Assembly: GCA_022823865.1 (NCBI GenBank) | Contig: JAJEHF010000203.1 | Coordinates: 1 to 39,911 of the forward strand | Length of the DNA stretch: 39,911 nucleotides | Direction: 5' to 3' | From: Bryobacterales bacterium | GTDB taxonomy: Bacteria > Acidobacteriota > Terriglobia > Bryobacterales > UBA6623 | Shown: piece by piece, positions 15,233 to 24,489 of the stretch | Layout: the number at the start of each line of letters is the position of its first letter | Position numbering within the stretch: position 1 is the first letter of the stretch | Notes under the pieces: generated by a model | Database searches by the model: none | What the model was told of the DNA's origin: nothing | What the model saw: the letters and a program-made list of their open reading frames with translations, nothing else | Position numbers and translations under genes: made by a program

Positions 15233-18025
15233 ATGAAACGCCTCGCACTGTTTCTTGGACTGTTGCTCGCCTGTTCGGCGGGGCTGGCCCAGGAGCACCC
15301 GCTGAGGGCGCTCAACATCGAATTCGGCATCAAGGACCACGAGCCCATCCCGTGGGACGGCTCGCTCAGCATCGACAAGGGCGAGGTCGTCGACCTGCGC
15401 GGCTACCGCTTCAAAGAAGGCGAGTCCATCGGCGAGAACAATTCTTGGGTGGCGAGGACCGATCCGTGGGTGCGGCCTACCGGCGGCATGCACCCGCACG
15501 AACTCCCCTTCCCGCATCTTACGCGCGTGCAGGATGTCGGAGTCACGCTGTACTACCGGGCACCCGACGACGCGACGGTATCGGTCAAGACCGTCAATGG
15601 CGATTTCTTCTTCAAGCCAGCCGACCTGCCGGTGTCGGACGCGATGCACATCCTCTCCACCAAGGTCGAATTGCGCCGCGTGCCGCCTGTCGAGGCGCTG
15701 ACCACCGACGAGTTCGAGGACGACTATCCCGCCATGGCGATGGCTGACGACGGGACGCTCTCGGTGGCCTGGATCGGCTACAAGGACGAGAACGACCAAG
15801 TCTTCGCGCGCGACCGCGCCGACGGCGATTGGGGCGAGATTGCCAGCCTAGGCGGAGCGTCGGGCGACCTGCAGGGCCTGGCCGCGGCCTACGACCGCGA
15901 TGGCAACCTGCACCTGGTTTGGTCCAAGCGCGCCGGCGGGACTTGGAGCCTGTTGCACGCCATGCGCAGCGACGGATCATGGAGCGCGCCGAGCGCGGTC
16001 GGGGAGGGCTCCGGCAACAACCTGTTCCCCGTCATGGCGAGCGACCGCCTCGGCGGACTGCACCTCGCCTGGCAATCGGCCCGCAAGGGCTTTTCCGGGA
16101 TCTACTACAGCGCCTTCGACGGCAGCGATTGGTCGGACGAGCTGCCGCTCAGCCATCCGGGAGCGGCCGCCAATGAGTGGTATCCCGACATCGCGACCGA
16201 TACCGGCGGCACGGCCTGGGTGGTCTGGGACAGCTACCAGGGCGGCAGCTACAACATTCGGCTGCGCTCGGTCAGCGCCGGACGCGCCGGGGACTTGGTC
16301 AAGGTGACCGATACGCCGCGCTACCACGGCACGGCGAGCATCGCCGTCGATGCCCAGGACCGAGTCTGGATCTCGTACGACGAGTCCGAAGAGAACTGGG
16401 GCAAGGACACCGGCTTCCTGCTGCGGGGCGGCACCGGGATCTACCAGTCGCGCACCAATCGCGTGGTCGTCTGGAACGGCCGCGAGTGGCTCGCCCCTCT
16501 CGATGACGTCAATCGCCGCTTCAGGCCCAGCGTCAAGCGCTACATCCAGACCCCCAAGCTCGCGCCCGACAGCAAGGGACGCATGTGGCTGCTGTTGCGG
16601 CCGCGCGTGCGGGCTGTGAAGCCCGAATCACTCTGGGCGGCTGGCGGCAAGTGGCAGGTAATGGCGACCTACTACTCCGGGGGCCGCTGGGCGGATCCCT
16701 TCCCGCTGCCCGAGAGCGTGGGCCGCAACGAGGGTCCGATGGATGTCGTCGCGGGAGCTGATGGAAAGATGTACGCGGCTTGGACCACCGACCAGAAGCT
16801 CTGGGGCGGGCCGACCTTCGGGCACTATCCCAAGGAAAACCAGGTCTTCTTCGCAGAACTGTCCGCGCAATTCGGCGACGCGCGGATCGATCCGCCCCTG
16901 TTCGGCCCCAGAGGTGTCGAGCCGCCGGCCATGCTGCCGACCGAGCCGAGGGAAGCGGAGCAGGTGGCGGCCATCCGCAACTACACCATCGACTCCGGCG
17001 GCAAGCGTTACAAGATCTACCGCGGAGACATGCACCGCCACACCGATATCTCGCTCGACGGCACGGGCGATGGCTCTCTGTACGATTCGTTCCGCTACAT
17101 GATGGACGGCGCCGCCATGGACTTCTACCTAGTCACCGATCACAAGGGCAGCAACGACACCGAGTACAGCTGGTGGCGCACCGAGAAGGCCGAGGACATG
17201 TTCCATGTGCCCGGGCGTTTCGTCACCCTGTTCGGCTACGAGCGCAGCCTGAGCTATCCAAACGGGCACCGCAACATCATCTATGCCGAGCGCGGCAACA
17301 GGCCGATTCCGATCACGCCAGAGGAGCGCGAATCGAGCAGCGGCCCCTTCCTCTACGACGCCCTGCGGAAGCAGAAGGGGATCGCGACCTCGCACACCTC
17401 GCACACCTCGATGGGGACGGACTGGCGCGACAACGACCCGGAACTGGAGCCCATCGTGGAGATCTTCCAGGGAGCGCGGACATCGGCCGAGCACGAGGGC
17501 GCCCCGCTAGCGTCCTCGGCGGCGCGGACGGACCTGTGGGCCGGCAGCTACCGGCCCAAGGGATTCGTCTGGCTGGCCTGGGAAAAGGGCTACAAGCTAG
17601 GAGTGCAGGCGAGCTCCGACCACGTCTCCACGCACAGCTCGTACGCCATGGTCCTCAGCGACGACTATTCCCGCCAAGGGTTGGTCGACGCCATGCGCCA
17701 GCGCCACACCTATGCGGCAACCAGCAACATAATCCTCGACTACCGCCTCAGGACGAGCGGCGGCGAATGGATCCAAGGCGACGAGTTCTCCTCGGCGGAA
17801 ATCCCGACCGCGACTGTCGTGGTCCGCGGCACGGGTGCGATCAAGGAGGCCGTGGTGGTCCGGGACAACACCTACGTGCACACTCTGGCGGGGGACGGCG
17901 AGAGCCTGGAGTTCGAGTTCCGCGAGCAGGAACTAGCCGCTGGCGAGCACTACTACTACGTGCGAGTGGAACAGGAAGACGGCAATGTCGCCTGGTCCAG
18001 TCCGATCTGGGTCACAAAACGGTAG
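15233..18025 (+). CDS. secreted beta-propeller protein with C-terminal PHP/DUF3604-like metallohydrolase domain
   Basis: A 930-residue protein. The ATG at 15233 begins a clean signal peptide (MKRLALFLGLLLACSAGLAQ); a TTG nine bases earlier is less likely. Residues about 130-560 hold repeated propeller-like units (DGTLSVAWIGY, DGNLHLVWSK, LGGLHLAWQS, GGTAWVVWDS, QDRVWISYDE). From about residue 598 the motif GDMHRHTDIS starts a PHP-like domain with later DHKGSND, GYERS, SHTSHTSMGTDW and SSDHVSTHSSY, which would supply metal ligands. A beta-sandwich tail (EHYYYVRVEQEDG) closes it. Such proteins act outside the cytoplasm; the substrate is unknown. It is convergent with glnA. Confidence 0.8.
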   Translation: MKRLALFLGLLLACSAGLAQEHPLRALNIEFGIKDHEPIPWDGSLSIDKGEVVDLRGYRFKEGESIGENNSWVARTDPWVRPTGGMHPHELPFPHLTRVQDVGVTLYYRAPDDATVSVKTVNGDFFFKPADLPVSDAMHILSTKVELRRVPPVEALTTDEFEDDYPAMAMADDGTLSVAWIGYKDENDQVFARDRADGDWGEIASLGGASGDLQGLAAAYDRDGNLHLVWSKRAGGTWSLLHAMRSDGSWSAPSAVGEGSGNNLFPVMASDRLGGLHLAWQSARKGFSGIYYSAFDGSDWSDELPLSHPGAAANEWYPDIATDTGGTAWVVWDSYQGGSYNIRLRSVSAGRAGDLVKVTDTPRYHGTASIAVDAQDRVWISYDESEENWGKDTGFLLRGGTGIYQSRTNRVVVWNGREWLAPLDDVNRRFRPSVKRYIQTPKLAPDSKGRMWLLLRPRVRAVKPESLWAAGGKWQVMATYYSGGRWADPFPLPESVGRNEGPMDVVAGADGKMYAAWTTDQKLWGGPTFGHYPKENQVFFAELSAQFGDARIDPPLFGPRGVEPPAMLPTEPREAEQVAAIRNYTIDSGGKRYKIYRGDMHRHTDISLDGTGDGSLYDSFRYMMDGAAMDFYLVTDHKGSNDTEYSWWRTEKAEDMFHVPGRFVTLFGYERSLSYPNGHRNIIYAERGNRPIPITPEERESSSGPFLYDALRKQKGIATSHTSHTSMGTDWRDNDPELEPIVEIFQGARTSAEHEGAPLASSAARTDLWAGSYRPKGFVWLAWEKGYKLGVQASSDHVSTHSSYAMVLSDDYSRQGLVDAMRQRHTYAATSNIILDYRLRTSGGEWIQGDEFSSAEIPTATVVVRGTGAIKEAVVVRDNTYVHTLAGDGESLEFEFREQELAAGEHYYYVRVEQEDGNVAWSSPIWVTKR

Positions 18026-18143
18026 CGCCGGACCGACCTAGGCCCGGATGGTCAACGCGCGCCAGACCGCTGCGCGCCAAGCTAGGCCGCTTCGCTGGCA
18101 GGCGGTGCGGCAACTTACCGGAGGCACTGCGCGGGAACGGATT

Positions 18144-18181
18144 TTCTTGCAGATTAGAAACCGAATTCTAATTTGCAAGAA
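18144..18181. repeat. 16-bp AT-rich palindrome between convergent genes
   Basis: TTCTTGCAGATTAGAA (18144-18159) and TTCTAATTTGCAAGAA (18166-18181) pair along all 16 positions with a single G-U, around the loop ACCGAA. Transcripts from either neighbour would form this stem, but neither strand has a U-tract after it, so it is not a classical intrinsic terminator. Its AT content contrasts with the GC-rich surroundings. Confidence 0.75.
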
Positions 18182-18243
18182 TCCGAGCTCCGGGCCGCCG
18201 AACGGAACCGGCGGTCGGACAAGCGCACCTGCAGGAGCGGAAA

Positions 18244-18276
18244 CGGCCGGAGACTCCTTGCAGGAGCCCCCGGCCG
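18244..18276 (-). terminator. nested GC-rich hairpin after glnA
   Basis: On the minus strand CGGCCGG (18276-18270) pairs with CCGGCCG (18250-18244). Inside it, CTCC/GGAG closes a TGCAA loop, and TTT follows. It lies 26 bases after the glnA stop, where an intrinsic terminator is expected. Confidence 0.6.
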
Positions 18277-18301
18277 CGGGGCATGACTCGCGCTGTCGCG
18301 A

Positions 18302-19723
18302 CTAGATGTCGTAGTAGAGCGAGAACTCGTACGGGTGCGGCCGCTGGCGCACTTCGTCGACCTCGGCGGAGCGCTTGTAGTCGATGTAGCTGGCGATCAC
18401 CTCTTCGGTGAACACGTCGTTCTGCATCAGGAACTCGTGGTCGCGCTCCAGCGCCTGCAGCGAGCCGGCCAGATCCTCCGGCAGCGCCGGCACGTTGCTG
18501 AGCTCTTCCGGAGACAGGTCGTAGATGTCCTTGTCCAGTGCCTCGCCCGGATCGATGCGGTTCTGGATGCCGTCCAGTCCGGCCATCAGGCAGGCTGAGA
18601 ACGCCAGGTACGGGTTGCAGGACGGATCGGGGTAGCGCAGTTCGACGCGCTTGGTCTTGGGGCTCGCCGAGTACATCGGGATGCGGCAGGCCGCCGAGCG
18701 GTTGCGCCGCGAGTAGGCCAGGCTGACGGGAGCCTCGAAGCCCGGCACCAAGCGCTTGTAGCTGTTAGTGGTCGGAGCCACGATGGCGGCCAGCGCCGGG
18801 GAGTGCTTCAGCAGGCCGCCGATATAGTGCAGCGCCGTCTCGCTGAGGCCGGCGTACCCCTCGCCCGCGAAGGTCGGCTCGCCGTCCTTCCAGATCGATT
18901 GGTGCGTGTGCATGCCAGAGCCGTTGTCATTCCACAAGGGCTTCGGCATGAAGGTGGCCGACTTGCCGTGCTGGTAGGCGACCTGGCGGACGATGTACTT
19001 GTACAGCATCATGTTGTCGGCAGACAGCACGAGCGTGTCATAGCGCTGGTCGATCTCGCACTGCCCGCCCGTGGCGACCTCGTGGTGGTGGCACTCGATC
19101 TCGATGCCGCAGTCCATCATCACCTTGGTCATCTCGGTCCGGAGGTCCTGCATGTGGTCCGTCGGCGGAACCGGGAAGTAGCCTTCCTTGTAGCGCGGGC
19201 GGTAGCCGAGGTTGTTCTCGGCGCGGCCCGAGTTCCAGCGGCCTTCCTCGGAATCGATCTTGTAGAAGCCGAAGTTGTACGACGAGTCGTAGCTGACGTT
19301 GTCGAAGAGGAAGAACTCGGCCTCGGCGCCGAAGTACGCGGTGTCGCCGGTGCCGGTGTACTGCAAGTACTTCTCGGCCTTCTGCGCGATCCAGCGGGGA
19401 TCGCGCTCGTAGTGCTGCTTGGTGATCGGATCCAGGATGTTGCAGACGACGCAAAGCGTGGGCACTTGGTTGAACGGATCGACGAATGCCGTGTCAGGGT
19501 CCGGGACGATCAGCATGTCGGACTCGCTGATCGCCTGCCAGCCGCGGATCGACGAACCATCGAAGCCGAAGCCGTCCTCGAAACTCTCCTCGTCCAGCAT
19601 GCCGATCGGGTACGACACGTGCTGCCAGATGCCGGGCAGGTCCGCGAAGCGCAGGTCCAGAATCTCGCAATCGTTCTCCCTGGCGTACGCCATGACCTCA
19701 GCAGGGGTGCGTTTTACAGCCAT
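18302..19723 (-). CDS. glnA: glutamine synthetase type I
   Basis: A 473-residue cytoplasmic enzyme that makes glutamine from glutamate, ammonia and ATP, the main entry of ammonium into metabolism. Visible family motifs in order: the N-terminal beta-grasp with FDGSSIRGW, metal-site AEAEFFLFD (residue about 130), [12 protein letters not shown] with [17 protein letters not shown], the ATP-site [23 protein letters not shown], and the C-terminal [11 protein letters not shown], whose Tyr is at the adenylylation position of GSI-beta enzymes. AGGAGG lies six bases before the ATG. Length and motifs are complete. Adenylyl control is likely from the Tyr site, but no regulator gene is in the window. Confidence 0.97.
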   Translation of the reverse strand: MAVKRTPAEVMAYARENDCEILDLRFADLPGIWQHVSYPIGMLDEESFEDGFGFDGSSIRGWQAISESDMLIVPDPDTAFVDPFNQVPTLCVVCNILDPITKQHYERDPRWIAQKAEKYLQYTGTGDTAYFGAEAEFFLFDNVSYDSSYNFGFYKIDSEEGRWNSGRAENNLGYRPRYKEGYFPVPPTDHMQDLRTEMTKVMMDCGIEIECHHHEVATGGQCEIDQRYDTLVLSADNMMLYKYIVRQVAYQHGKSATFMPKPLWNDNGSGMHTHQSIWKDGEPTFAGEGYAGLSETALHYIGGLLKHSPALAAIVAPTTNSYKRLVPGFEAPVSLAYSRRNRSAACRIPMYSASPKTKRVELRYPDPSCNPYLAFSACLMAGLDGIQNRIDPGEALDKDIYDLSPEELSNVPALPEDLAGSLQALERDHEFLMQNDVFTEEVIASYIDYKRSAEVDEVRQRPHPYEFSLYYDI

Positions 19724-19800
19724 TGATTTCCTCCTATATGGCTTGTGAGGGGATCAGTACTAGGGCACGCGCCCAGGTCGGGAGCCGCCCGCTTGGCAGT

Positions 19801-19827
19801 ACTGTGAAACCGTCATCGTATCACAGT
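19801..19827. promoter_or_regulatory. inverted repeat upstream of glnA
   Basis: ACTGTGA (19801-19807) and TCACAGT (19821-19827) form a perfect 7-bp inverted repeat with a 13-base spacer, about 80-105 bases upstream of the glnA start. It could be an operator for a nitrogen regulator or a transcribed hairpin in the leader. The protein is unknown. Confidence 0.45.
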
Positions 19828-19876
19828 GCCGAACAGCATCACGAGCAGCACTAGGAGTGATAAGAACTATTGATAG

Positions 19877-19891
19877 CGGCGCCCCTGCGCC
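19877..19891 (-). terminator. small hairpin after the cupin gene
   Basis: On the minus strand GGCGC-AGGG-GCGCC follows the cupin stop immediately, and a moderately T-rich GCTATCAATAGTTCTT comes after it. This is a weak terminator candidate. Confidence 0.35.
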
Positions 19892-19892
19892 A

Positions 19893-21122
19893 CTACCGCA
19901 CCAAGGCTCGCGCGTCCGGATTGTCCGGACCGAAGTGCTTGAGCATGACCAAGTTCTCGTCCGGGCTCAGGTTCGTGATCCGCACGCCCTCTCCGGCGGC
20001 AGGCGCGGTCACGAAGTACTCGTCCGCGGTAAGTTCGCCGAAACGGATCATCGCGGGGGTATGCACGTCCCACACGCCGATCTGCCCGCGCCCCTGGGTC
20101 ACGATGGTGCCGTAGGCGGCAGCGTCCCGGATCGTGACCGTGCGGCCAGGATGCACCGTCAGTTCCTTCGCCGAATAGTTAGAGGTCGAATAGGTCACCC
20201 AAGCTTCGCTGTAGCCGTCCTCTGCCATTTCGTCGGCAGGGCGCACCGGACGTGGCTCGAAGAACCTGTGCTCCATGAAGTTCGGATCGACGTTCGCGTC
20301 CCAGTCCAGCATGCCGATGATGTACTCGAGGTCTTGATGGTGCTCGGGCGGCACGTCCTTCACTAGCAGGTCCCACGGGACGTAGCGGCCTTCGACCATC
20401 GACTGAAACATCCCGAAGACATCGGAGTTCACCTGCGGCTCGTACGTGACGGCCGAGCCCGGCGCGTGCAGCACGCCCGCGGGAATCTGCCAGCCGGTGC
20501 CGGGCTTGAGCTTGTAGGCCTTGGAATGGTAGAGGATGCCGTTGTCGCCCTCGTTCCAACGCTCCAGGCAGCGCCAGACGTCGTCCTTGGTGGTCCCGGG
20601 CTCCAAGCCCATGAACGTGTACGCGAAGTTGTTCTCCTTGTAGTTGTACTGGGGCGGGAAGTAGTACGCCTCGGGCTTGCCGCGCCGACCCACGCGGGCA
20701 GCCGCTTCCTCGTCTTGGTGCATGTGGTGCGGGATCGGGCCGAGGTTGTCGAAGAACTTGCAGAGCACGTTCCACCCACCGTGGGCGCTCATCACGTCGC
20801 TGCCGAGAATCTCGTCGCCGATCTCGTCGACGGCCGTCTTCAGCAGCACTTTGCGCGGGCCTGCCGAGCCGTCGGCCGCGACGATGTAGCTGAGCCCCTC
20901 GTCATCGGGGGTGCCCGGCCCGTTGTCGGCATTGGTGGTGGACGAGAACCAGCGCTCGTCGATGCCGCCGCGATGCGCGCCGAGCGCGTAAATATCGGCG
21001 GGGTGGAGCTTGAGCCGCCCGCCTGGCATGAGGAACGACCGCGGCACCCAAGCCGGGGCCAGCCTTAGCACGCCCTCGCCACTCGAGAGGGCATTTCTGA
21101 GTAGATCGACGGTCTCAGACAT
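19893..21122 (-). CDS. cupin protein resembling class I mannose-6-phosphate isomerase
   Basis: A 409-residue protein with two cupin-like halves. The first has the metal-binding pattern LGPIPHHMHQDEEAA and KPEAYYFPPQYN, plus QIPAGVLHAPGS on the following strand. These supply the His/Glu/His set used by type I phosphomannose isomerases. The second half has TVHPGRTVTIRD and IVTQGRGQIGVW. The helical domain normal for PMI is short, so a sugar isomerase or sugar-binding role is plausible but unproved. A TATCAT box ends seven bases before the ATG with no Shine-Dalgarno sequence. It lies upstream of glnA on the same strand, but 169 bases and a hairpin separate them. Confidence 0.75.
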   Translation of the reverse strand: MSETVDLLRNALSSGEGVLRLAPAWVPRSFLMPGGRLKLHPADIYALGAHRGGIDERWFSSTTNADNGPGTPDDEGLSYIVAADGSAGPRKVLLKTAVDEIGDEILGSDVMSAHGGWNVLCKFFDNLGPIPHHMHQDEEAAARVGRRGKPEAYYFPPQYNYKENNFAYTFMGLEPGTTKDDVWRCLERWNEGDNGILYHSKAYKLKPGTGWQIPAGVLHAPGSAVTYEPQVNSDVFGMFQSMVEGRYVPWDLLVKDVPPEHHQDLEYIIGMLDWDANVDPNFMEHRFFEPRPVRPADEMAEDGYSEAWVTYSTSNYSAKELTVHPGRTVTIRDAAAYGTIVTQGRGQIGVWDVHTPAMIRFGELTADEYFVTAPAAGEGVRITNLSPDENLVMLKHFGPDNPDARALVR

Positions 21123-21129
21123 GCTGGCT

Positions 21130-21135
21130 ATGATA
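21130..21135 (-). promoter_or_regulatory. -10 box TATCAT, leaderless promoter of the cupin gene
   Basis: GCTATCAT on the minus strand ends seven bases before the ATG at 21122, and no Shine-Dalgarno sequence is present. Confidence 0.5.
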
Positions 21136-21560
21136 GCGAATGCCTCCCGGCCAACTTTGCCAACGATCCTCGCTCTGGACTCAGTCGGCTAGCGAGTCAC
21201 AGCAAGCTGACCTGTCGGGAACGGAGCCACAGGGTCGGCGTGCCGGATAACACTGTCCGCCCGTGGAGTGGCTCGTGAATTCCTGTTGACCGTTCCGTGC
21301 AACCTGATCCCGAGAGACCGTTGGCGAACAATATTTCGCCGATATTGTTGCTTATTGCACTTCATGAAACTAATTTGCGACAAAAGGTTCCACGACATGC
21401 CCTAGTCGAACCGACCATACGAGGGCTCTCGATGGACCCAAGTCGGTGTGCGCATCTCCGTCCTAACCATGTGTCGGCTACGATAAGGGTGCAGACGACC
21501 AACGAACCGCGCCGGGCCTAGGAGCAATGCTCTGGGCGTGCGGCGTGCTACTCACCGCGG
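21136..21560. other. intergenic stretch, no supported gene
   Basis: Only short frames without homology are present. There is an AT-rich patch around 21325-21380, and GCTACGATAAGGGT near 21477 could be a promoter for the tRNA gene that follows. Confidence 0.35.
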
Positions 21561-21645
21561 GCGAACGTGGCGGAATTGGTAGACGCGCTAGATTTAGGTT
21601 CTAGTGGGGCAACCCGTGGGAGTTCGAGTCTCCCCGTTCGCACCA
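21561..21645 (+). tRNA. tRNA-Leu(UAG)
   Basis: Class II tRNA of 85 bases. The acceptor GCGAACG pairs with CGTTCGC, the anticodon stem CTAGA/TCTAG encloses loop TTTAGGT with anticodon TAG, a variable arm TGGGGCAACCCG is present, the T-loop is TTCGAGT, and the CCA is encoded. Confidence 0.96.
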
Positions 21646-21849
21646 TAGCGGTCCCGCGAGGCACGGCTGGCGAAACTGACGTTTGTCCCGACCACTCGAT
21701 TAGAAAGAGTCGCATGGCGTGCATCGAGGTCCGGCCCGAAGCCGTCCGGGGGCTAGGGTTCGAGTCTAGGCGGGCTTGATGCGGAACCCGCTGCGCCGAG
21801 TGATGGAGGCTCTCGCATCTTCGGCCGGGCCGGGCCGTGCGGTGGTCGC

Positions 21850-22956
21850 CTACCGTAACGGCTGCATCCGATCCAGCACCGCGCTTTGATCAAGTTCTAG
21901 ACCGTGGAGCCTCGGATAGAGTTGCACTAGTGCGACGGGGCTCTTGTCCGAGACACCGAGCACAGCCCAATCCACATTTCCACCCACTGCCTGTAGTTCA
22001 ACCGACGTGAGACTGCCGTCTGCGTTGGCATCGGCAGGCGACAGGCGCAGGCTTAGCTGCATCGCACGGATCCGTCGTTTCGGATCTCGAGCCGCTCTCT
22101 CGGCGATCTCGTCAAGCGTGATCACGCCGTTGCGGTCAACGTCTTCGCGCTGAAAGTGTCCGCGAGCATGGCCGTCGAGGCCGTCTCTGTCGACCTCTCC
22201 GCCCGTCGATGGCTGCGCCAAGCTGTACTCCCGCGCCGATACCTCGCCGTCTTGGTTGACATCGAGACTTGCGAGCGTATCCATTGCCTCGCTGACTTCA
22301 GCCTCGATCGCGGCCCTGGCCTCGCGGGCCGTCAACTCGCGATCACCGTTCGCGTCGAGCGCGGCCAAGAATTCGATGTCGCGTGACTGGCCGCCGCCAT
22401 CCCGGCCACCACGGCCGCCCGCGCCCCGCGCGCCTCCGGCACGGCCTCCTCTACCTTGACCTCCGCGACGGGCGCTAAGCTCGGCCCAAGCCTTCTGGTA
22501 TTCCTCCCAGGTAACCTCGCCGTCTTGGAAATACTCGGTGCCCCGCACGTACGGGCCCGCCTCGTCTCCGCGCAAGATCCCGTCCCCGTCCGCATCGGCC
22601 CGCTCGAACAGGTCGAATGGATCAGCGCCACCCCCACGCCCGCGCCGGATGGGCTGGGCCTGGCCATATCCGGCCGCCCTCAGTGTCTGGATCATGACTC
22701 CCACATCCACCTTGCCGTCCCGGTCGTCGTCCATGGTCCGGAAGCCCTTCATGAACTCCTCTGCCAAGGTATCGACGAGTCCGGCGGAGACGGAGGCGGC
22801 CTTTGGACTATCGGCGAATAGCCCGTCACCGATGCCAGCCAAGCAGACGGCGGCGACTGACAGACGCAGCAGCCTTGGGACGATCGCGACGAAGCGAGTG
22901 CAAGCGTCAGCGCCCGTGAGGGTGAAACGACCCCTATGGAGAATGGTATGCAGCAT
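21850..22956 (-). CDS. exported EF-hand protein with Gly/Arg-rich linker
   Basis: A 368-residue protein with an N-terminal hydrophobic export segment (LLRLSVAAVCLAGIGDGLFA). It carries at least six EF-hand-like calcium loops: DDDRDGKVDVGV, DADGDGILRGDE, DANGDRELTARE, DVNQDGEVSARE, DVDRNGVITLDE and DANADGSLTSVE. Residues about 165-190 form a low-complexity linker of Gly and Arg that separates the first loops from the others. Proteins of this kind bind calcium outside the cytoplasm, and the role is unknown. GTGAGG precedes the ATG. It lies 184 bases downstream of the DUF1552 gene on the same strand and may be a separate unit. Confidence 0.8.
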   Translation of the reverse strand: MLHTILHRGRFTLTGADACTRFVAIVPRLLRLSVAAVCLAGIGDGLFADSPKAASVSAGLVDTLAEEFMKGFRTMDDDRDGKVDVGVMIQTLRAAGYGQAQPIRRGRGGGADPFDLFERADADGDGILRGDEAGPYVRGTEYFQDGEVTWEEYQKAWAELSARRGGQGRGGRAGGARGAGGRGGRDGGGQSRDIEFLAALDANGDRELTAREARAAIEAEVSEAMDTLASLDVNQDGEVSAREYSLAQPSTGGEVDRDGLDGHARGHFQREDVDRNGVITLDEIAERAARDPKRRIRAMQLSLRLSPADANADGSLTSVELQAVGGNVDWAVLGVSDKSPVALVQLYPRLHGLELDQSAVLDRMQPLR

Positions 22957-23140
22957 GACCTCACCACGCTAGCACAACAATGAGATCGTCTTGCAACACT
23001 GTTGCATTTGCGCGGATCTTGGCCTCGCACACATCGGCGGCGGGCAAAGTGAGAGACCGGCAGGCTTACACCAGCTCGGACACTTGAGCGCCAAACGCGC
23101 GGTGCTCTTGCAGACCCGAGCTGTGCGCCGGGTCGGTCGC

Positions 23141-24475
23141 CTAGGCCAAGATCTCGTCCAGCGCCCCGGTACTGTCGGCGAACGAATCGACAGGAGCGCC
23201 GAGCCGGTCTAGCAGCGTAACGTACAGGTTTGCAAGCGGGACCTCGGCCCCGAACTTGCGGAAGCTGCCATGGGCCAGCCCCATGTCGCTGCCGCCCGCG
23301 AGCAGCAGCGGGTAGTTCAGGTTGACGTGCGTCTGGCAGTTGCTGCTGCCGTAAAGCACCAAGGTGCTGTCCAAGAGAGTGCCGTCACCCTCGGGAGTCT
23401 GGCGCAGCCTTTCGATGAAGTAAGCGAGCTGCTCGGTCAGGAACAGGTCCCACCGGCCGAGCGGCTCCGCGCCCGCGTCGTTCTTGCGGGCGCCATGCGC
23501 CAAGCTGTGCATGTTGTCTGCCAAGCCCAACAGCTGCGGAAACTTGCCCGCGATCGAGGTGGCCCCGTTCATGTTGCCGACCTGGTACGTCGCGATGCGC
23601 GTGGAGTCCGTGCGAAACGCCAGGTAGATCAAGTCGTACATCGTCTTGATCAACTCTCCCGGCGTCGTGTCGTCCGCCTCTAGATGCAGGCCCGTGGCGT
23701 GAACGCGAGGCTTCGGCACTTCAAGCCACTGCTGCGATTTCTCGACGCGGCGCTCGATCTGGCGAACCGATTCCAAGTACTCGTCGAGCTTGACGCGGTC
23801 GTGGCTGCCAAGCCGGCCGCGCACCGAAGCGGAATGCTCCATGACGAGATCGAGCATGCTGCGCGAGCTGTCCAGGCTCTGGCGTTGCGCCTCGAGCGAG
23901 CGAGGGTCGACTCCGAAGAAGCGATTGAACACCTGCTTCGGCTTGTTCTCGGCAGGCACCGGCTGACCGGTCCGGCTGAATGAGAGAGTGCTCGACCGGG
24001 TCGGTTCGCCGACCCCGCCGTCGCTGGACAGCACCAACGACGGGTATCGCGTACGATCCCCGTAACGCATGGCCGCGATCTGATCGACCGAGACCGTGTT
24101 TTCCAAGTGGCCCTCTTTGAGCTCTGCCCCGGTGAGCCAGGTGTCCGCGGTGTCGTGACCGCCCATGTTGCGACCCTTGGGGTGCGACAGGCCGCCCAAG
24201 ATTGTCAGCTCGGAGCGCAGCGGCTCCAACGGCGCCAAGCTCTTGTTAAAGCCGAAATCCCTGCCGGAACCGGTCGGGAACCAATTCCACTGTGCAGCCT
24301 CGCTGTCGGGGGCGCGGTCGACGATCCCGTACGGAAAGTAGCCCGCAAAGAAGCGCTTCGGCCGCTCGGCAGGCCTGCCGTCCGCGGCCATGCACTCCAG
24401 GACGGGCAGCGCAAGCGCGACTCCCGCTCCGTGGAGGAACGTGCGCCGGTCCAGATGCCAAGACTTGCGCGCCAT
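23141..24475 (-). CDS. DUF1552 family protein, Tat-exported
   Basis: A 444-residue protein. The start at 24475 gives MARKSWHLDRRTFLHGAGVA, a twin-arginine signal; an upstream ATG would add 19 residues before it. Family features include RFFAGYFPYGIVD, SELTILGGLSHPKGRNMGGHDTA in pieces, VSVDQIAA, LVLSSDGGVG and near the end LVLYGSSNCQTHVNLNYPLLLAGG. The function of the family is not established, but it is almost always encoded next to a DUF1592 cytochrome-like protein, as here (14 bases upstream). Similarity to sulfatase/phosphatase-fold DUF1501 proteins suggests a periplasmic hydrolase or binding protein. Confidence 0.9.
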   Translation of the reverse strand: MARKSWHLDRRTFLHGAGVALALPVLECMAADGRPAERPKRFFAGYFPYGIVDRAPDSEAAQWNWFPTGSGRDFGFNKSLAPLEPLRSELTILGGLSHPKGRNMGGHDTADTWLTGAELKEGHLENTVSVDQIAAMRYGDRTRYPSLVLSSDGGVGEPTRSSTLSFSRTGQPVPAENKPKQVFNRFFGVDPRSLEAQRQSLDSSRSMLDLVMEHSASVRGRLGSHDRVKLDEYLESVRQIERRVEKSQQWLEVPKPRVHATGLHLEADDTTPGELIKTMYDLIYLAFRTDSTRIATYQVGNMNGATSIAGKFPQLLGLADNMHSLAHGARKNDAGAEPLGRWDLFLTEQLAYFIERLRQTPEGDGTLLDSTLVLYGSSNCQTHVNLNYPLLLAGGSDMGLAHGSFRKFGAEVPLANLYVTLLDRLGAPVDSFADSTGALDEILA

Positions 24476-24489
24476 GGTTGCCTCGCGGG

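Noticed and set aside
21755..21780. A tRNA T-arm-like sequence (GGTTCGAGTC flanked by CTAG) after tRNA-Leu
   Set aside because: No acceptor, D or anticodon arm can be built around it. The similarity to the tRNA-Leu 3' part is only about ten bases, too short to call an attachment site or tRNA remnant.
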